42,187 nucleotides of DNA from NCBI GenBank assembly GCA_900316245.1, contig ONCE01000018.1, positions 1 to 42,187 of the forward strand, given 5' to 3'. The stretch comes from an uncultured Bacteroidales bacterium (GTDB lineage Bacteria; Bacteroidota; Bacteroidia; Bacteroidales; UBA932). Below are positions 8,420 to 17,278 of this stretch, in pieces. Both the position numbers and the translations under genes were made by a program. The stretch's first letter is position 1. Each line of letters opens with the position of its first letter. A model generated the notes under the pieces. It ran no database searches. It was not told where the DNA came from and saw only the letters and a program-made list of their open reading frames with translations.

Positions 8420-9691
8420 ATGAAGAAAGACCAATTGGGTTGGGGCTACAGGCTCACCAAAGCATATTTCCGCTGGGCTTCGTGCGGCATCTTCCTGCGC
8501 CACTACTATCGCCTGGGCACGGAAAACATTCCTGCCCCCGGAACGCCTACGCTGGTAGCGATGAACCACCAGAACGCCTTCCTGGACGCCCTGGGCGTAC
8601 TCCTATCGAAGGACGACCGCCGCTGGCACTTCATTGCAAGGGCCGATGCCTTTGACATCCATCCCCTCTTTGGCAAATTCATCCTCTGGGCCGGCGTGCT
8701 GCCCGCCTTCCGCCTGCAGTATCAGGGAGAAGAAGCCCTGGCCAACAACGACGAGACCTTCCGCCTCACGGAGGAGGGCCTGCTGAGCGGCCAATCCGTC
8801 CTCATCTTCCCGGAAGCCGGACACCAGGACAAGCACTGGCTGGGAACCTTCTCTTACGGCTATACGCGGATGGCCTTCCAGGCCGCCGAAAAGGCCAACT
8901 TCGAGAAGGAAATCTTCATCCTCCCCGCCGCCAACCACTATTCGGAATACATTGGCCCGCAGCAGAGTATGCTGGTGAACTTCGGTACCCCGGTATCGCT
9001 GCAGCCCTACTATGAGCTCTACAAAACCAAGCCCCGCACCGCCCAGCGAGAAGTGAACAAACTGGTCCGCAGCCAGATCGAAGAGATGATGCTGGACATC
9101 CGGGACCTGGAGCACTATAAAGACATCGACTTCCTGCGCAACTGCCTGCACGAGGAAGAGGCTCCCCTTCCGGAGCAACTGCAGTTTGACCAGGAACTGG
9201 TCCGCAGCCTTGGGGGCAAGGACCTCACGCCCGTCACGGAATACCGCGAAGCCCTGGAAGCAGCCGGCCTGGAAGACCGCGTGTTCAAAGAGGCACCGTT
9301 CGGTTTTCTTTCGGCCCTGCGGGCCCTTACGCTGGTGGCGGCGGCTCCTGTAGCGCTGCTGGCCCTCTGGCCCTCCGTCCCCGCCTGGTTCATTCCCAAG
9401 CATTTCAGCGACAAACTGGGAGACGTGATGCTGCAGGCCAGCATCTGCCTGGCGGCCAACACGCTCCTCATTATGCCTTTCGCAGCGCTGGTGACCTTCC
9501 TGCTGGTAGGCATTTTTGTCAACTGGTGGCTGGGCCTGGCGTACGCTGCCATCCTGCCCTTCCTCTGCATCTTTGAATGCCACTACGTTAAACTGTACAA
9601 GACTGTCAAGGCCGATTTCCGCTACTACCGCACTCCCAAAGCCGTAAGAGCGAAACTGACCGAGATGAGAAGAAAAATAGAAAGCTTATAA
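8420..9691 (+). CDS. PlsC-like 1-acylglycerol-3-phosphate acyltransferase family protein with C-terminal membrane segments
   Basis: A 423-aa acyltransferase. The catalytic NHxxxxD motif is NHQNAFLD (residues 49-56) and the substrate-binding motif III appears as FPEAG (about 134). The N-terminal domain fits glycerolipid acyltransferases. Unlike a plain PlsC (about 240 aa), it has a long linker and a C-terminal region with at least two hydrophobic segments (about residues 298-325 and 340-390). It is followed after 1 bp by an acyl carrier protein and then an MMPL exporter, a context seen in acyl-lipid and polyene-type pathways. The acceptor may be glycerolipid or another molecule; the neighbours favour a dedicated lipid product (inference). 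Confidence 0.8.
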   Translation: MKKDQLGWGYRLTKAYFRWASCGIFLRHYYRLGTENIPAPGTPTLVAMNHQNAFLDALGVLLSKDDRRWHFIARADAFDIHPLFGKFILWAGVLPAFRLQYQGEEALANNDETFRLTEEGLLSGQSVLIFPEAGHQDKHWLGTFSYGYTRMAFQAAEKANFEKEIFILPAANHYSEYIGPQQSMLVNFGTPVSLQPYYELYKTKPRTAQREVNKLVRSQIEEMMLDIRDLEHYKDIDFLRNCLHEEEAPLPEQLQFDQELVRSLGGKDLTPVTEYREALEAAGLEDRVFKEAPFGFLSALRALTLVAAAPVALLALWPSVPAWFIPKHFSDKLGDVMLQASICLAANTLLIMPFAALVTFLLVGIFVNWWLGLAYAAILPFLCIFECHYVKLYKTVKADFRYYRTPKAVRAKLTEMRRKIESL

Positions 9692-9692
9692 T

Positions 9693-9920
9693 ATGAATAT
9701 CGAAGAACTTAACCAGGCCATTGCCGAAGAATTTGAGATTGAAGTATCTGCCATCACGCCCGATGCCAATGTGAAAGAGACCCTGGAACTGGACAGCCTG
9801 AGCCTCCTGGATCTGGTGAGCGTGGTGAACGACGTAACCGGCTGCAAGGTCAAGGGCACCGACGTGAGCCACATTGCCACCTTCGCAGATCTCTACGCCT
9901 ACATCGAACAATGTTCGTAA
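9693..9920 (+). CDS. Acyl carrier protein
   Basis: A 75-aa acidic helical protein with the phosphopantetheine site LELDSLSLLDLV, Ser35. Length and motif match discrete ACPs. It is separated by 1 bp from the acyltransferase and overlaps the exporter gene by 10 bp, so all three are translated as a unit. It does not look like the housekeeping fatty-acid ACP, whose gene normally lies by fabF (family knowledge). It probably carries the acyl chain for the neighbouring ligase or acyltransferase. Confidence 0.88.
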   Translation: MNIEELNQAIAEEFEIEVSAITPDANVKETLELDSLSLLDLVSVVNDVTGCKVKGTDVSHIATFADLYAYIEQCS

Positions 9921-12268
9921 GGCTCTACAGATACTTTTCCGGGCACAAGGGACTCCTTTACGGGCTGCTTGCCATAAGCAGCGCGGTTTTTCTTTTTTTC
10001 GCCCTGCAGATGCACTACGAGGAGGATATCTCCAAACTGGTGCCCGGGGCCCAGGACAGCGAAACCAGCCTGGCCTTCAACTCCCTGAAGGTCAAGGACA
10101 AAATCTTCCTTCAATTCCCTTCGGCCACCCCTTCTGAGGTGGATGCCTTTATGGAAGGCCTTCAGCAGAAGGACACCACCATAGCCAACGTCCTCTACAA
10201 GCTGGACGGCAGCCTGGTGCTGGGAGCGCTGGATTTCGCCATGTCGCATTTACCTTCCTTCGTCCCGGAAAGCGCCTACCCCGCCTTCGACGAGGCCATT
10301 TCAAGGGCCGATGAAACCATGGCCCGGAACTACGACCTTCTGATGGCCGATGAAACGGGCCGGGACACCCAGATGATTACGCTGGATCCGCTGGACCTCC
10401 GCAGCCGCATCCTGCCCCTGGAGGGCCTGGGCGGCGGATTCAAGTTCAAGGACGGCCACCTGTACAGCGCCGACGGCAGCACCCTGCTGGCCTTCCTCTC
10501 CCCCAGTTTCTCCTACCAGAACTCCCAGGCCAGCCTGGAACTGCTCAACCATATCAAGGACCAGATAGCCGAAAGCGGGCTGGAAGTGCTGGTGCACGGA
10601 GCACCCATCACTTCCGTGGACAATGCCAGCACCATCAAAGGAGACCTGCTGGTGACCATCGGCCTGTCCTTCATCCTCATCCTGCTGGTACTCTGCTTCA
10701 GTTTCAGAAGCTTCAACGTGGTCTGGCAGAACCTGCTGCCGGTGGGCTACGGAACTGCCTTTGCCCTGGCTGTGATGTACCTGATCAAGGGCAGTATGTC
10801 GCTTATGGCCTTCGGCATCTGCGCCGTGGTGCTGGGCGTAGCCATCAGTTACTGCCTGCACATCCTCATCCACCACCGCTTTGTGGGAGACATCGAGCGC
10901 CTGCTGCGGGAAGAGGCCCGGCCCGTGTGCCTGGGCAGCATAACCACCATAGGCGCCTTCGTGGGCCTGCTCTTTACCAAGAGCTCGCTGCTGCAGGACT
11001 TCGGACTGTTTGCCTCCCTGGCGCTGCTGGGCAGCACTTTCTTTACGCTGGTATTCCTGCCGCATTTCCTCAAAGACGGCGACCGCCGCTTCTCCCAGAA
11101 GGTCCTCCAGATAGTAGACAAAGTCAACGACGCCCCCGTGGACCGCAATCCCTGGTTCATCGGCGCGCTCTGCATCGTTATAGTGGTGAGCCTGTTCTAT
11201 GCACCCCGCGTGCAGTTTGACAGCAACCTCCGCAACCTCAACTACGAGAGCGCGGCCACCACGGCAGCGCGCGAGCGCTACGCAGCCCAGAACCAGAACG
11301 GCCTCACGCAGCGCTACTATGCAGCCGCCGGCGCCACCCTGGACGAAGCCCTGGAAAACCACGCCCTGCTGCGCCGGAGCATCGACTCCTTGCTGGCCGA
11401 TGGCACCGCAGCCCAATCCTCGGACCTTACCTCCCTGCTTCTGATTCCGGAGGCCGAACAGGCCCGGCGCATCGCCGCCTGGGACGCCTTCTGGACGCCT
11501 CAGAAGAAGGCATCGGCCCTTAAAGCTATTGCTGCATCGGCCCGGAAAGTGGGACTGGACGCTTCTCTTTTTGCGCCCTTCGAGGGACTGCTGGAGGCTT
11601 CCTACGAGCCCGCTTCCCTGTACGAGGCCGGCATCGTGCCCGACGGCCTGCTCTCCAACTACGTGGAGTATTCCGGCGGCCGGTATCTGGTTTTCAGCCC
11701 CGTTCTGATGGAGCCTGTTAACCAAAAGGCCGTAGATGATGCCTTGGCGGCCGTTCCGCACGCCATAGTGATAGACCCTATCTATTATACGGGTAATCTT
11801 GTTGAGCTCACCCACCGCGATTTTAATGCGGCCCTGCTGCTTTCTTCGCTCTTTGTGCTGGCGGTTCTGCTGCTCAGTTTCCGCCGCCTCTGGGTGGCCC
11901 TGCTGGCCTTTATGCCTATGACGCTGAGCTGGTATGTGGTGCAGGGTATGATGGCTCTCTTCGGCCTGGAATTCAACCTCATCAACATAGTCATCTCCAC
12001 CTTCATTTTTGGCATTGGAGTAGACTACAGCATCTTTGTGATGCAGGGACTGTTGGGCGGCGGAGATCTGTTGGGACAGCACAAGACGGCCATCTTCTTC
12101 TCCGCCTTTGCGCTGTTTGTGGTGATGATTTCGCTGCTGTTTGCCGTGCATCCGGCCATCCGCTCCATCGGCCTTTGCTCCATCATCGGAATGAGCGCCA
12201 CCATCCTCATCACCTACTCCCTACTGCCACTGCTGTACCGCTTTTTGAGCAAGCGCTTCTCCCGTTAG
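9911..12268 (+). CDS. MMPL/RND-family lipid exporter
   Basis: A 785-aa inner-membrane transporter with the two-half RND layout: one N-terminal membrane helix, a large extracytoplasmic loop, a cluster of about five helices (about residues 240-400), then the same again (second loop, second cluster about 640-785). Sterol-sensing/MMPL-like segments are visible (ILILLVLCFSFRSFNVVW, FGIGVDYSIF). Family members move lipids, glycolipids or pigments out of the membrane. The start ATG lies inside the end of the ACP gene. It is the last gene of the acyltransferase-ACP-exporter unit and likely exports that pathway's product. The energy source should be the proton gradient (family knowledge). Confidence 0.85.
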   Translation: MFVRLYRYFSGHKGLLYGLLAISSAVFLFFALQMHYEEDISKLVPGAQDSETSLAFNSLKVKDKIFLQFPSATPSEVDAFMEGLQQKDTTIANVLYKLDGSLVLGALDFAMSHLPSFVPESAYPAFDEAISRADETMARNYDLLMADETGRDTQMITLDPLDLRSRILPLEGLGGGFKFKDGHLYSADGSTLLAFLSPSFSYQNSQASLELLNHIKDQIAESGLEVLVHGAPITSVDNASTIKGDLLVTIGLSFILILLVLCFSFRSFNVVWQNLLPVGYGTAFALAVMYLIKGSMSLMAFGICAVVLGVAISYCLHILIHHRFVGDIERLLREEARPVCLGSITTIGAFVGLLFTKSSLLQDFGLFASLALLGSTFFTLVFLPHFLKDGDRRFSQKVLQIVDKVNDAPVDRNPWFIGALCIVIVVSLFYAPRVQFDSNLRNLNYESAATTAARERYAAQNQNGLTQRYYAAAGATLDEALENHALLRRSIDSLLADGTAAQSSDLTSLLLIPEAEQARRIAAWDAFWTPQKKASALKAIAASARKVGLDASLFAPFEGLLEASYEPASLYEAGIVPDGLLSNYVEYSGGRYLVFSPVLMEPVNQKAVDDALAAVPHAIVIDPIYYTGNLVELTHRDFNAALLLSSLFVLAVLLLSFRRLWVALLAFMPMTLSWYVVQGMMALFGLEFNLINIVISTFIFGIGVDYSIFVMQGLLGGGDLLGQHKTAIFFSAFALFVVMISLLFAVHPAIRSIGLCSIIGMSATILITYSLLPLLYRFLSKRFSR

Positions 12269-12279
12269 CTTTTTTTTGT

Positions 12280-12287
12280 TAATTTTG
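12280..12287 (+). promoter_or_regulatory. -7 promoter box for ygiQ
   Basis: TAATTTTG lies in the short gap after the exporter stop. It ends 8 bases before the first ATG (12296) and 23 bases before a second in-frame ATG (12311). No good -33 box is visible. Confidence 0.5.
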
Positions 12288-12295
12288 CCCCTGTT

Positions 12296-14221
12296 ATGGA
12301 CGAGGCATATATGTTTCCCACCTCCGTCAAGGAAGTGGAAGCCCTGGGATGGGATTACATAGACATTATCCTCTTTTCCGGCGACGCGTTCATCGATCAT
12401 CCGTCGTTCGGAACGGCCGTCATTGCCCGCTGGCTCCAGAAATGGGGCTACCGCGTGGCCGTGGTGCCGCAGCCCAACTGGAGGGACGACCTGCGGGATT
12501 TCCGCAAACTGGGCACACCCAGGCTGTACTTTGGCCTCAACGCCGGTGCGATGGACTCGATGGTGAACCACTACACAGCCTCCAAGAGACTCAGACACGA
12601 CGACGCCTACACCCCCGAAGGCAAAGCCGGAGCCCGTCCGGACTACGCCGTCACGGTGTACACCCAGATTCTCAAGAAACTGTATCCGGACGTGCCGGTG
12701 ATCATCGGCGGCATCGAAGCATCCCTCCGCCGCCTCACCCACTACGACTACTGGAAAGACTGCCTGATGCCTTCCGTCCTGTATACGTCCGGGGCCGATT
12801 ACCTCTGCTACGGAATGGGAGAAAGGCCTATGCTGGAACTCACCAAAGGCATAGAAAAGGGCTGGAGTCCCCACCGTATGCAGCAAATCCCCCAGATAGC
12901 CTTCTTTGTAAATAAGAAGTACAACGTACCGGAAGGTGGAGTTCCGGAAACCTTTGCCGCCCCCGGCAATGAGGGGGAGGGGCCCGCCGGCGGAGCCGGT
13001 GGGAGGGACGGAGGGGCGAAGCCCCGGAGGGTTTCCGGAGCTCTACCTGGAGGGACGTTAGTTCTTCATAGCTTTGAGGAATGTCAGAGGGACAAACGGG
13101 CCTTTGCGGAGAACTTCCACTGGATTGAGACACACGCCAATATGATGCATCCGGATACGATCATCGAGCCGGTGGGTAAAGGATATGTGCAAATCAATCC
13201 TCCCTATCCTCCGGCCACGCAGGAAGAGATGGACAGTTTCTGGGACCTTCCGTTCACCAAACTGCCGCATCCCCGGTACAAGGGCAAGCGCATCCCGGCC
13301 TACGATATGATCAAGTTCTCGGTGAATACGCACCGTGGATGCTTCGGAGGCTGTAACTTCTGCACCATTGCCGCCCACCAGGGCAAGTTCATCCAAAGCC
13401 GAAGCGAGAAATCCATCCTGAAAGAAGTTCAGGACCTCAATAAGCTGCCGGACTTTGCCGGCAACATCTCCGACGTAGGAGCCCCCACGGCCAATATGTA
13501 CGGGATGCACGGCAAGAACCTGGACCTGTGCGACAAGTGCAAGCGCCGTAGCTGTCTCTTCCCCAAGCGCTGTCCCAACCTGGTCTGCGACCACACCCGC
13601 CTGATGGAACTGTACAAGAAGATAGACCACACCAAGGGCATCCGGCACAGTTACATTGGCAGCGGCATCCGCTATGACCTCTTCCTCACAGAGGACGGCT
13701 TTGTGGACGACAGTTCCAAGCCCTACCTGAAGACGCTGGTCCTGGACCATACTTCGGGACGATTGAAAGTAGCCCCGGAGCATACGGAAGACCACGTGCT
13801 CCAGAAGATGGCCAAGCCCAGTTTCAAACTGTTCGAGCACCTCAGAAAAGAGTTTGACAAGATCAACCGCGACGCCGGAACCCACGTGGGTCTGGTTCCC
13901 TACTTCATTTCCTCCCACCCCGGCTGCACCCTGAAAGATATGGAGCGGCTGGCCAACCACCCGGCCCTCAAGGGAATCTGGATGGACCAGGTGCAGGATT
14001 TCACGCCCACTCCTATGACCACCAGTTCGGTTATGTTCTACTCTGGACTGGATCCCAGGGACATGACGCCGGTGTTCACAGAGCACAATCCGCTCAAAAA
14101 ACAGGAGCAAAAATCGTTTTTCTTTAAAAATTCTTCCAAAAAAGGCGGAAACCACTTGCAGAGTTCAAAACAATCTACTAATATTGCAGGCAGATTCAAA
14201 CCCAAGAAAAAGACAAAATAG
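12296..14221 (+). CDS. ygiQ: YgiQ family radical SAM protein (UPF0313)
   Basis: A 641-aa protein matching E. coli YgiQ over its length: an N-terminal cobalamin-binding-like region (LFSGDAFIDHPSFG, GIEASLRR) and then the radical-SAM cluster motif RGCFGGCNFC (about residues 345-354), which holds a 4Fe-4S cluster. The later conserved regions SDVGAPTANMYG and PYFISSHPGC are also present. Its biochemical role is not established. The start may be ATG 12296 or ATG 12311 (MFPTSVKE); the second leaves a more normal leader after the TAATTTTG box. Residues about 214-251 (12935-13047) are a GC-rich palindromic insertion translated in frame in a loop that is variable in the family. The C-terminus is basic and low complexity. 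Confidence 0.88.
   Translation: MDEAYMFPTSVKEVEALGWDYIDIILFSGDAFIDHPSFGTAVIARWLQKWGYRVAVVPQPNWRDDLRDFRKLGTPRLYFGLNAGAMDSMVNHYTASKRLRHDDAYTPEGKAGARPDYAVTVYTQILKKLYPDVPVIIGGIEASLRRLTHYDYWKDCLMPSVLYTSGADYLCYGMGERPMLELTKGIEKGWSPHRMQQIPQIAFFVNKKYNVPEGGVPETFAAPGNEGEGPAGGAGGRDGGAKPRRVSGALPGGTLVLHSFEECQRDKRAFAENFHWIETHANMMHPDTIIEPVGKGYVQINPPYPPATQEEMDSFWDLPFTKLPHPRYKGKRIPAYDMIKFSVNTHRGCFGGCNFCTIAAHQGKFIQSRSEKSILKEVQDLNKLPDFAGNISDVGAPTANMYGMHGKNLDLCDKCKRRSCLFPKRCPNLVCDHTRLMELYKKIDHTKGIRHSYIGSGIRYDLFLTEDGFVDDSSKPYLKTLVLDHTSGRLKVAPEHTEDHVLQKMAKPSFKLFEHLRKEFDKINRDAGTHVGLVPYFISSHPGCTLKDMERLANHPALKGIWMDQVQDFTPTPMTTSSVMFYSGLDPRDMTPVFTEHNPLKKQEQKSFFFKNSSKKGGNHLQSSKQSTNIAGRFKPKKKTK
12935..13047. repeat. 113-bp palindromic element inside ygiQ
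   Basis: It is bounded by imperfect 18-bp inverted repeats, GGTGGAGTTCCGGAAACC (12935-12952) and GGTTTCCGGAGCTCTACC (13030-13047). Between them is a very GC-rich, hairpin-rich core (GGGGCGAAGCCCC at 13013-13025). It encodes a Gly/Pro/Arg-rich stretch unlike the rest of YgiQ, and the frame stays open across it. Confidence 0.7.
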
Positions 14222-14242
14222 GACTAAACCCAAACCTATACT

Positions 14243-14608
14243 ATGGCGGATAAGAAAAGACACGTGGTGAGTTACGAGAAGATGAACGCTCATCCGGATT
14301 TGGCAGAAGCTTTTGCAGCAAAGTACCCCAAGGGCTTCAGCGACTATTTGAACGATCTGGTCAAATACCCCAAGCCGGACGGAACGTCCTTCTATGCCGT
14401 AACCGTAGAAGTACCGGATGCCATTTACCTGGTAAAGATTAATGTAAAGACTGACGACCTCGAAGACGTAGCCCGTTGGCTGGAAGGAGAAGAGGACGCC
14501 GAGAACGAAGCCGTGGCCGGCGGCAGCGCAGATGCCTCCGATTCCAGCGGAGAAACGTTGCCGGACGACAATATCGCCCAATATTCCACCGGATCTGACG
14601 ACGAGTAA
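14243..14608 (+). CDS. Small acidic conserved-looking protein of unknown function
   Basis: A 121-aa protein I do not recognise. The first 80 residues look folded (mixed helix and strand, with YPKGFSDYLNDL and FYAVTVEVPDAIYLVKINV). The last 35 are an acidic, Ser/Gly-rich tail (EGEEDAEN, SDDE) that is probably disordered. It has no signal peptide or membrane segment, so it is cytosolic. It starts 21 bp after ygiQ and stops 3 bp before the ClC gene; co-transcription is likely. Nothing in the sequence fixes a function. Confidence 0.75.
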   Translation: MADKKRHVVSYEKMNAHPDLAEAFAAKYPKGFSDYLNDLVKYPKPDGTSFYAVTVEVPDAIYLVKINVKTDDLEDVARWLEGEEDAENEAVAGGSADASDSSGETLPDDNIAQYSTGSDDE

Positions 14609-14611
14609 TCC

Positions 14612-16393
14612 ATGGCCAACCGCGGTGGCATAAAATACATCTGGGGTCCGATGAGGACCCTTTTGCGTAATATCCCGGAGAACCGCGTGCTCCTGGGATT
14701 ATCCATTGCCACAGGTGCCCTCAGCGGCCTTGCCGCCGTGATTCTCAAATGGTCCATCCACTTTATCCAGGGCCAGCTGGCCAACCTGCACGCAGACACT
14801 CCGTGGGCCTACATCCTGCTCCCCGGCGTGGGTATGCTGCTGAGCCTGCTCATAGTCCGCTATCTTATTAAGGATAATATAGGCCACGGTGTAACCAAGG
14901 TGCTTCAGGCCGTTTCCAAGAACGAATCCCGCATCAAGAACCACAACTGCTGGAGTTCCATCGTCACCAGTGCCCTTACCATCGGGTTCGGCGGTTCGGT
15001 AGGTGCCGAGGCCCCCATCGTCTATACAGGTGCCGCCATAGGCTCCAATCTGGGCCGATACTGCGGCATCTCCTACAGGGGTATGACGCTGCTGTTGGGC
15101 TGCGGTGCTGCTGGCGCCCTCGCCGGCATCTTCAACGCTCCCCTGGCCGGCGTTCTGTTCACCCTGGAAATCCTGCTCTTCAACCTTTCGATGAGCGGGG
15201 TGCTGCCGCTGCTGCTCAGTTCCATATCGGCCACCCTTGTAAGCTATCTTTGCCTGGGAAAGGCCACTCAGTTTGAGACTACCCTTACGCCTTTCTCTAT
15301 GCAGAACATCCCGTTCTACGTGCTTCTGGGCCTCTTCTGCGGAGTGATGGCGCTCTACTTCATCCGTACCACGCTGTCTATGGAAGACAAGCTGGGACGG
15401 TATAAGAACCCCTATGTCAAGTGGGCTGTATCGGCCTTCTTCCTGGGCGTTCTCATTTATCTTTTCCCGCCGCTGCACGGAGAAGGCTACAACTTCCTGA
15501 GCCCGCTGCTCAACGGGCATCCGGACATCTCCTTCGGCGGATCCACTCCGCTGAGCTTTATGGCGGACTGGGCCTGGGGCATTCCCCTGTTCTTCCTGCT
15601 GGTGCTGCTGCTCAAGGTCTTTTCGATGACCTTTACCAATGCGGGCGGCGGCGTGGGTGGAACCTTCGGCCCTACCCTCTTTATGGGTGCCATCGCCGGC
15701 TTCGTGCTGGCCTATACGCTCAATCTCATCTGGCCCGGAAAGGTGCCTGTTTCCAACTTCGTGCTGGTGGGTATGGCGGGGCTGATGGCCGGCGTGATGC
15801 AGGCTCCCCTTACCGCCATCTTCCTCATTGCAGAGATTTCGTCGGGTTATGAGCTGCTGGTGCCGCTTATCCTGACATCGGCCATATCCTATGGCGTAAC
15901 GCGTATCTTCGAAAGATATTCCATTTATACCAAGCGAATTGCAGCCAGCGGAGAACTGCTCACGCACGATTCCGACCAGGCGGTGCTAACGCTTATGCAC
16001 GCCCGCAGCCTGCTGGAAGACGATTTCCTGCCCGTGCGCATTGACGCCACGCTGGGAGAACTGGTAGAGGCGGTTTCCAAGAGCGAGCGCAGCATCTTCC
16101 CGGTCATCGATTCCAAGGGCCGATTCCAGGGCTTCGTCTCGCTGGCCCGCATCCGAAAAGATATGTTCCGGCCGGAGCTGTACCAGACCAACCACGTCTA
16201 TAATTATATGCAAACTTCGCCGGAATATGTGCACCCCAACGAGCCTATGGATTCCGTGATGCGCAAGTTCGAAAAGACGGGCGCCTGGAACCTTCCAATG
16301 GTGGATGAGGACCGCCAATATCTGGGATTTCTTTCCAAGTCCAAGATCTTCAACGCCTACCGGCAGGAACTTCGGGATTTCTCCCAGGATTAA
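14612..16393 (+). CDS. ClC-family chloride channel/antiporter with two CBS domains
   Basis: A 593-aa membrane protein. The ClC core (about residues 1-440) shows GSVGAEAPIVYTGAAIGSNL, the counterpart of the GREGP motif, keeping the gating Glu but with Ala for the first Arg/Gly and before Pro. It also shows GGVGGTFGP, the GxFxP chloride-binding motif. Two CBS domains fill the C-terminus (about 455-585) and probably sense adenine nucleotides (family knowledge). Whether it is a channel or an H+/Cl- exchanger cannot be read directly. It starts 3 bp after the small acidic protein and ends just before a strong hairpin. Confidence 0.9.
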   Translation: MANRGGIKYIWGPMRTLLRNIPENRVLLGLSIATGALSGLAAVILKWSIHFIQGQLANLHADTPWAYILLPGVGMLLSLLIVRYLIKDNIGHGVTKVLQAVSKNESRIKNHNCWSSIVTSALTIGFGGSVGAEAPIVYTGAAIGSNLGRYCGISYRGMTLLLGCGAAGALAGIFNAPLAGVLFTLEILLFNLSMSGVLPLLLSSISATLVSYLCLGKATQFETTLTPFSMQNIPFYVLLGLFCGVMALYFIRTTLSMEDKLGRYKNPYVKWAVSAFFLGVLIYLFPPLHGEGYNFLSPLLNGHPDISFGGSTPLSFMADWAWGIPLFFLLVLLLKVFSMTFTNAGGGVGGTFGPTLFMGAIAGFVLAYTLNLIWPGKVPVSNFVLVGMAGLMAGVMQAPLTAIFLIAEISSGYELLVPLILTSAISYGVTRIFERYSIYTKRIAASGELLTHDSDQAVLTLMHARSLLEDDFLPVRIDATLGELVEAVSKSERSIFPVIDSKGRFQGFVSLARIRKDMFRPELYQTNHVYNYMQTSPEYVHPNEPMDSVMRKFEKTGAWNLPMVDEDRQYLGFLSKSKIFNAYRQELRDFSQD

Positions 16394-16411
16394 TCCGTGA
16401 AAATAAACAAG

Positions 16412-16438
16412 TAACGCCGCAATTTCTTTGCGGCGTTA
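16412..16438. terminator. Bidirectional hairpin terminator between clc and pssA
   Basis: TAACGCCGCAA (16412-16422) pairs perfectly with TTGCGGCGTTA (16428-16438) across a 5-nt loop, 19 bp after the clc stop and between convergent genes. The sequence after the stem (TTATTCCTT) is T-rich on the plus strand. The remaining 120 bp up to pssA hold no gene I can support. Confidence 0.75.
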
Positions 16439-16561
16439 TTCCTTGCAGACCTTTCGGCCCAATTGTAAATTTGGGGATGTAACTGTCTTGCGGGCCTCTC
16501 GATCGCCGCCAAGGTAGTGTCCACGTCGGTGCCGGCTCTCTCCACAAGGGCGGGTGCCGAT

Positions 16562-17278
16562 TCATCCCCTACAGAACAAGGCTATTACCAGATTCTCTAC
16601 AATATAGATGCAGAAAACCAGCAGCACAGCCAGGCTCCAGTTAAGTCCTGCGATGACCACAAAAAGGATGGCTGCCACGGCCAGGCACAGGAAAACGATG
16701 CGCTTGGCGTCCAGCAGCTTGTGACCCTTGGCCACCTTCATCCCGAACATAGGAATTTCGCTTACAAGGAGCAGGCCCAGGACCACGGCCAGAGCCGGCA
16801 GGAACCACTGAGTACCTGCCCACTGGGCCAGGAAGGATTCCGGATGCAGCGTCACAAAATAGCACAGCGAGCCGCTTACAAGGGCCGCCGTAGGCGTTGC
16901 AATACCGATGAAATCCGTGCTCTGACGCTCGTCCACGTTGAACTTGGCCAGGCGCAGGGCGCTCATCACGGCCAGGAAAACGGGAATCACTTCCGTCCAA
17001 CTGTCCACGCCGCATTGCTGCATGGCCCCAATGAGGATGGCGGTGGGCAGCACGCCGAAACTCACCATATCGGCCAGGGAATCCAGTTCCTTGCCCATAG
17101 GTGAATAGGCATTGAGCATACGGGCTGCCAGACCGTCACCGAAATCGCAGACGGCGGCAATGAGCATCAGGATAAAACCGTAATCCGGCCTTCCCTGCAA
17201 AGCAAACACCACCCCCACCGTACCGCACAGGACACTGGTGGAAGTGATGGTGTTAGGGATGTACTTGGTTAAAGACAT
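16562..17278 (-). CDS. pssA: CDP-diacylglycerol-serine O-phosphatidyltransferase
   Basis: A 238-aa integral membrane enzyme that makes phosphatidylserine from CDP-diacylglycerol and serine, the first step to phosphatidylethanolamine. The CDP-alcohol phosphotransferase motif DGxxAR(x8)Gx3Dx3D is complete (Asp48, Gly49, Ala52, Arg53, Gly62, Asp66, Asp70). Several hydrophobic helices follow. The ATG directly abuts the TAA of the upstream C1 peptidase gene, so translation is coupled. Confidence 0.92.
   Translation of the reverse strand: MSLTKYIPNTITSTSVLCGTVGVVFALQGRPDYGFILMLIAAVCDFGDGLAARMLNAYSPMGKELDSLADMVSFGVLPTAILIGAMQQCGVDSWTEVIPVFLAVMSALRLAKFNVDERQSTDFIGIATPTAALVSGSLCYFVTLHPESFLAQWAGTQWFLPALAVVLGLLLVSEIPMFGMKVAKGHKLLDAKRIVFLCLAVAAILFVVIAGLNWSLAVLLVFCIYIVENLVIALFCRG

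Noticed and set aside
10301-12151. 616-codon open frame on the minus strand opposite the MMPL exporter
   Set aside because: The translated sequence is rich in Gln, Gly and His with no domain, while the plus strand encodes a clear RND transporter.
12961-13025. Frameshift or assembly error in ygiQ at the GC-rich stretch
   Set aside because: The YgiQ frame continues correctly on both sides (GMGERPMLEL before, SFEECQRDKRAF after), so an in-frame insertion explains it better.
16390-16560. Open frame downstream of pssA on the minus strand giving a protein-like peptide, and a GGGGATG/CATCCCC pairing at 16473-16479 and 16563-16569 that looked like an RNA closing helix
   Set aside because: The frame has no ATG and runs through the terminator hairpin. 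The second half of the pairing lies inside pssA, and no known small-RNA motif is present between.
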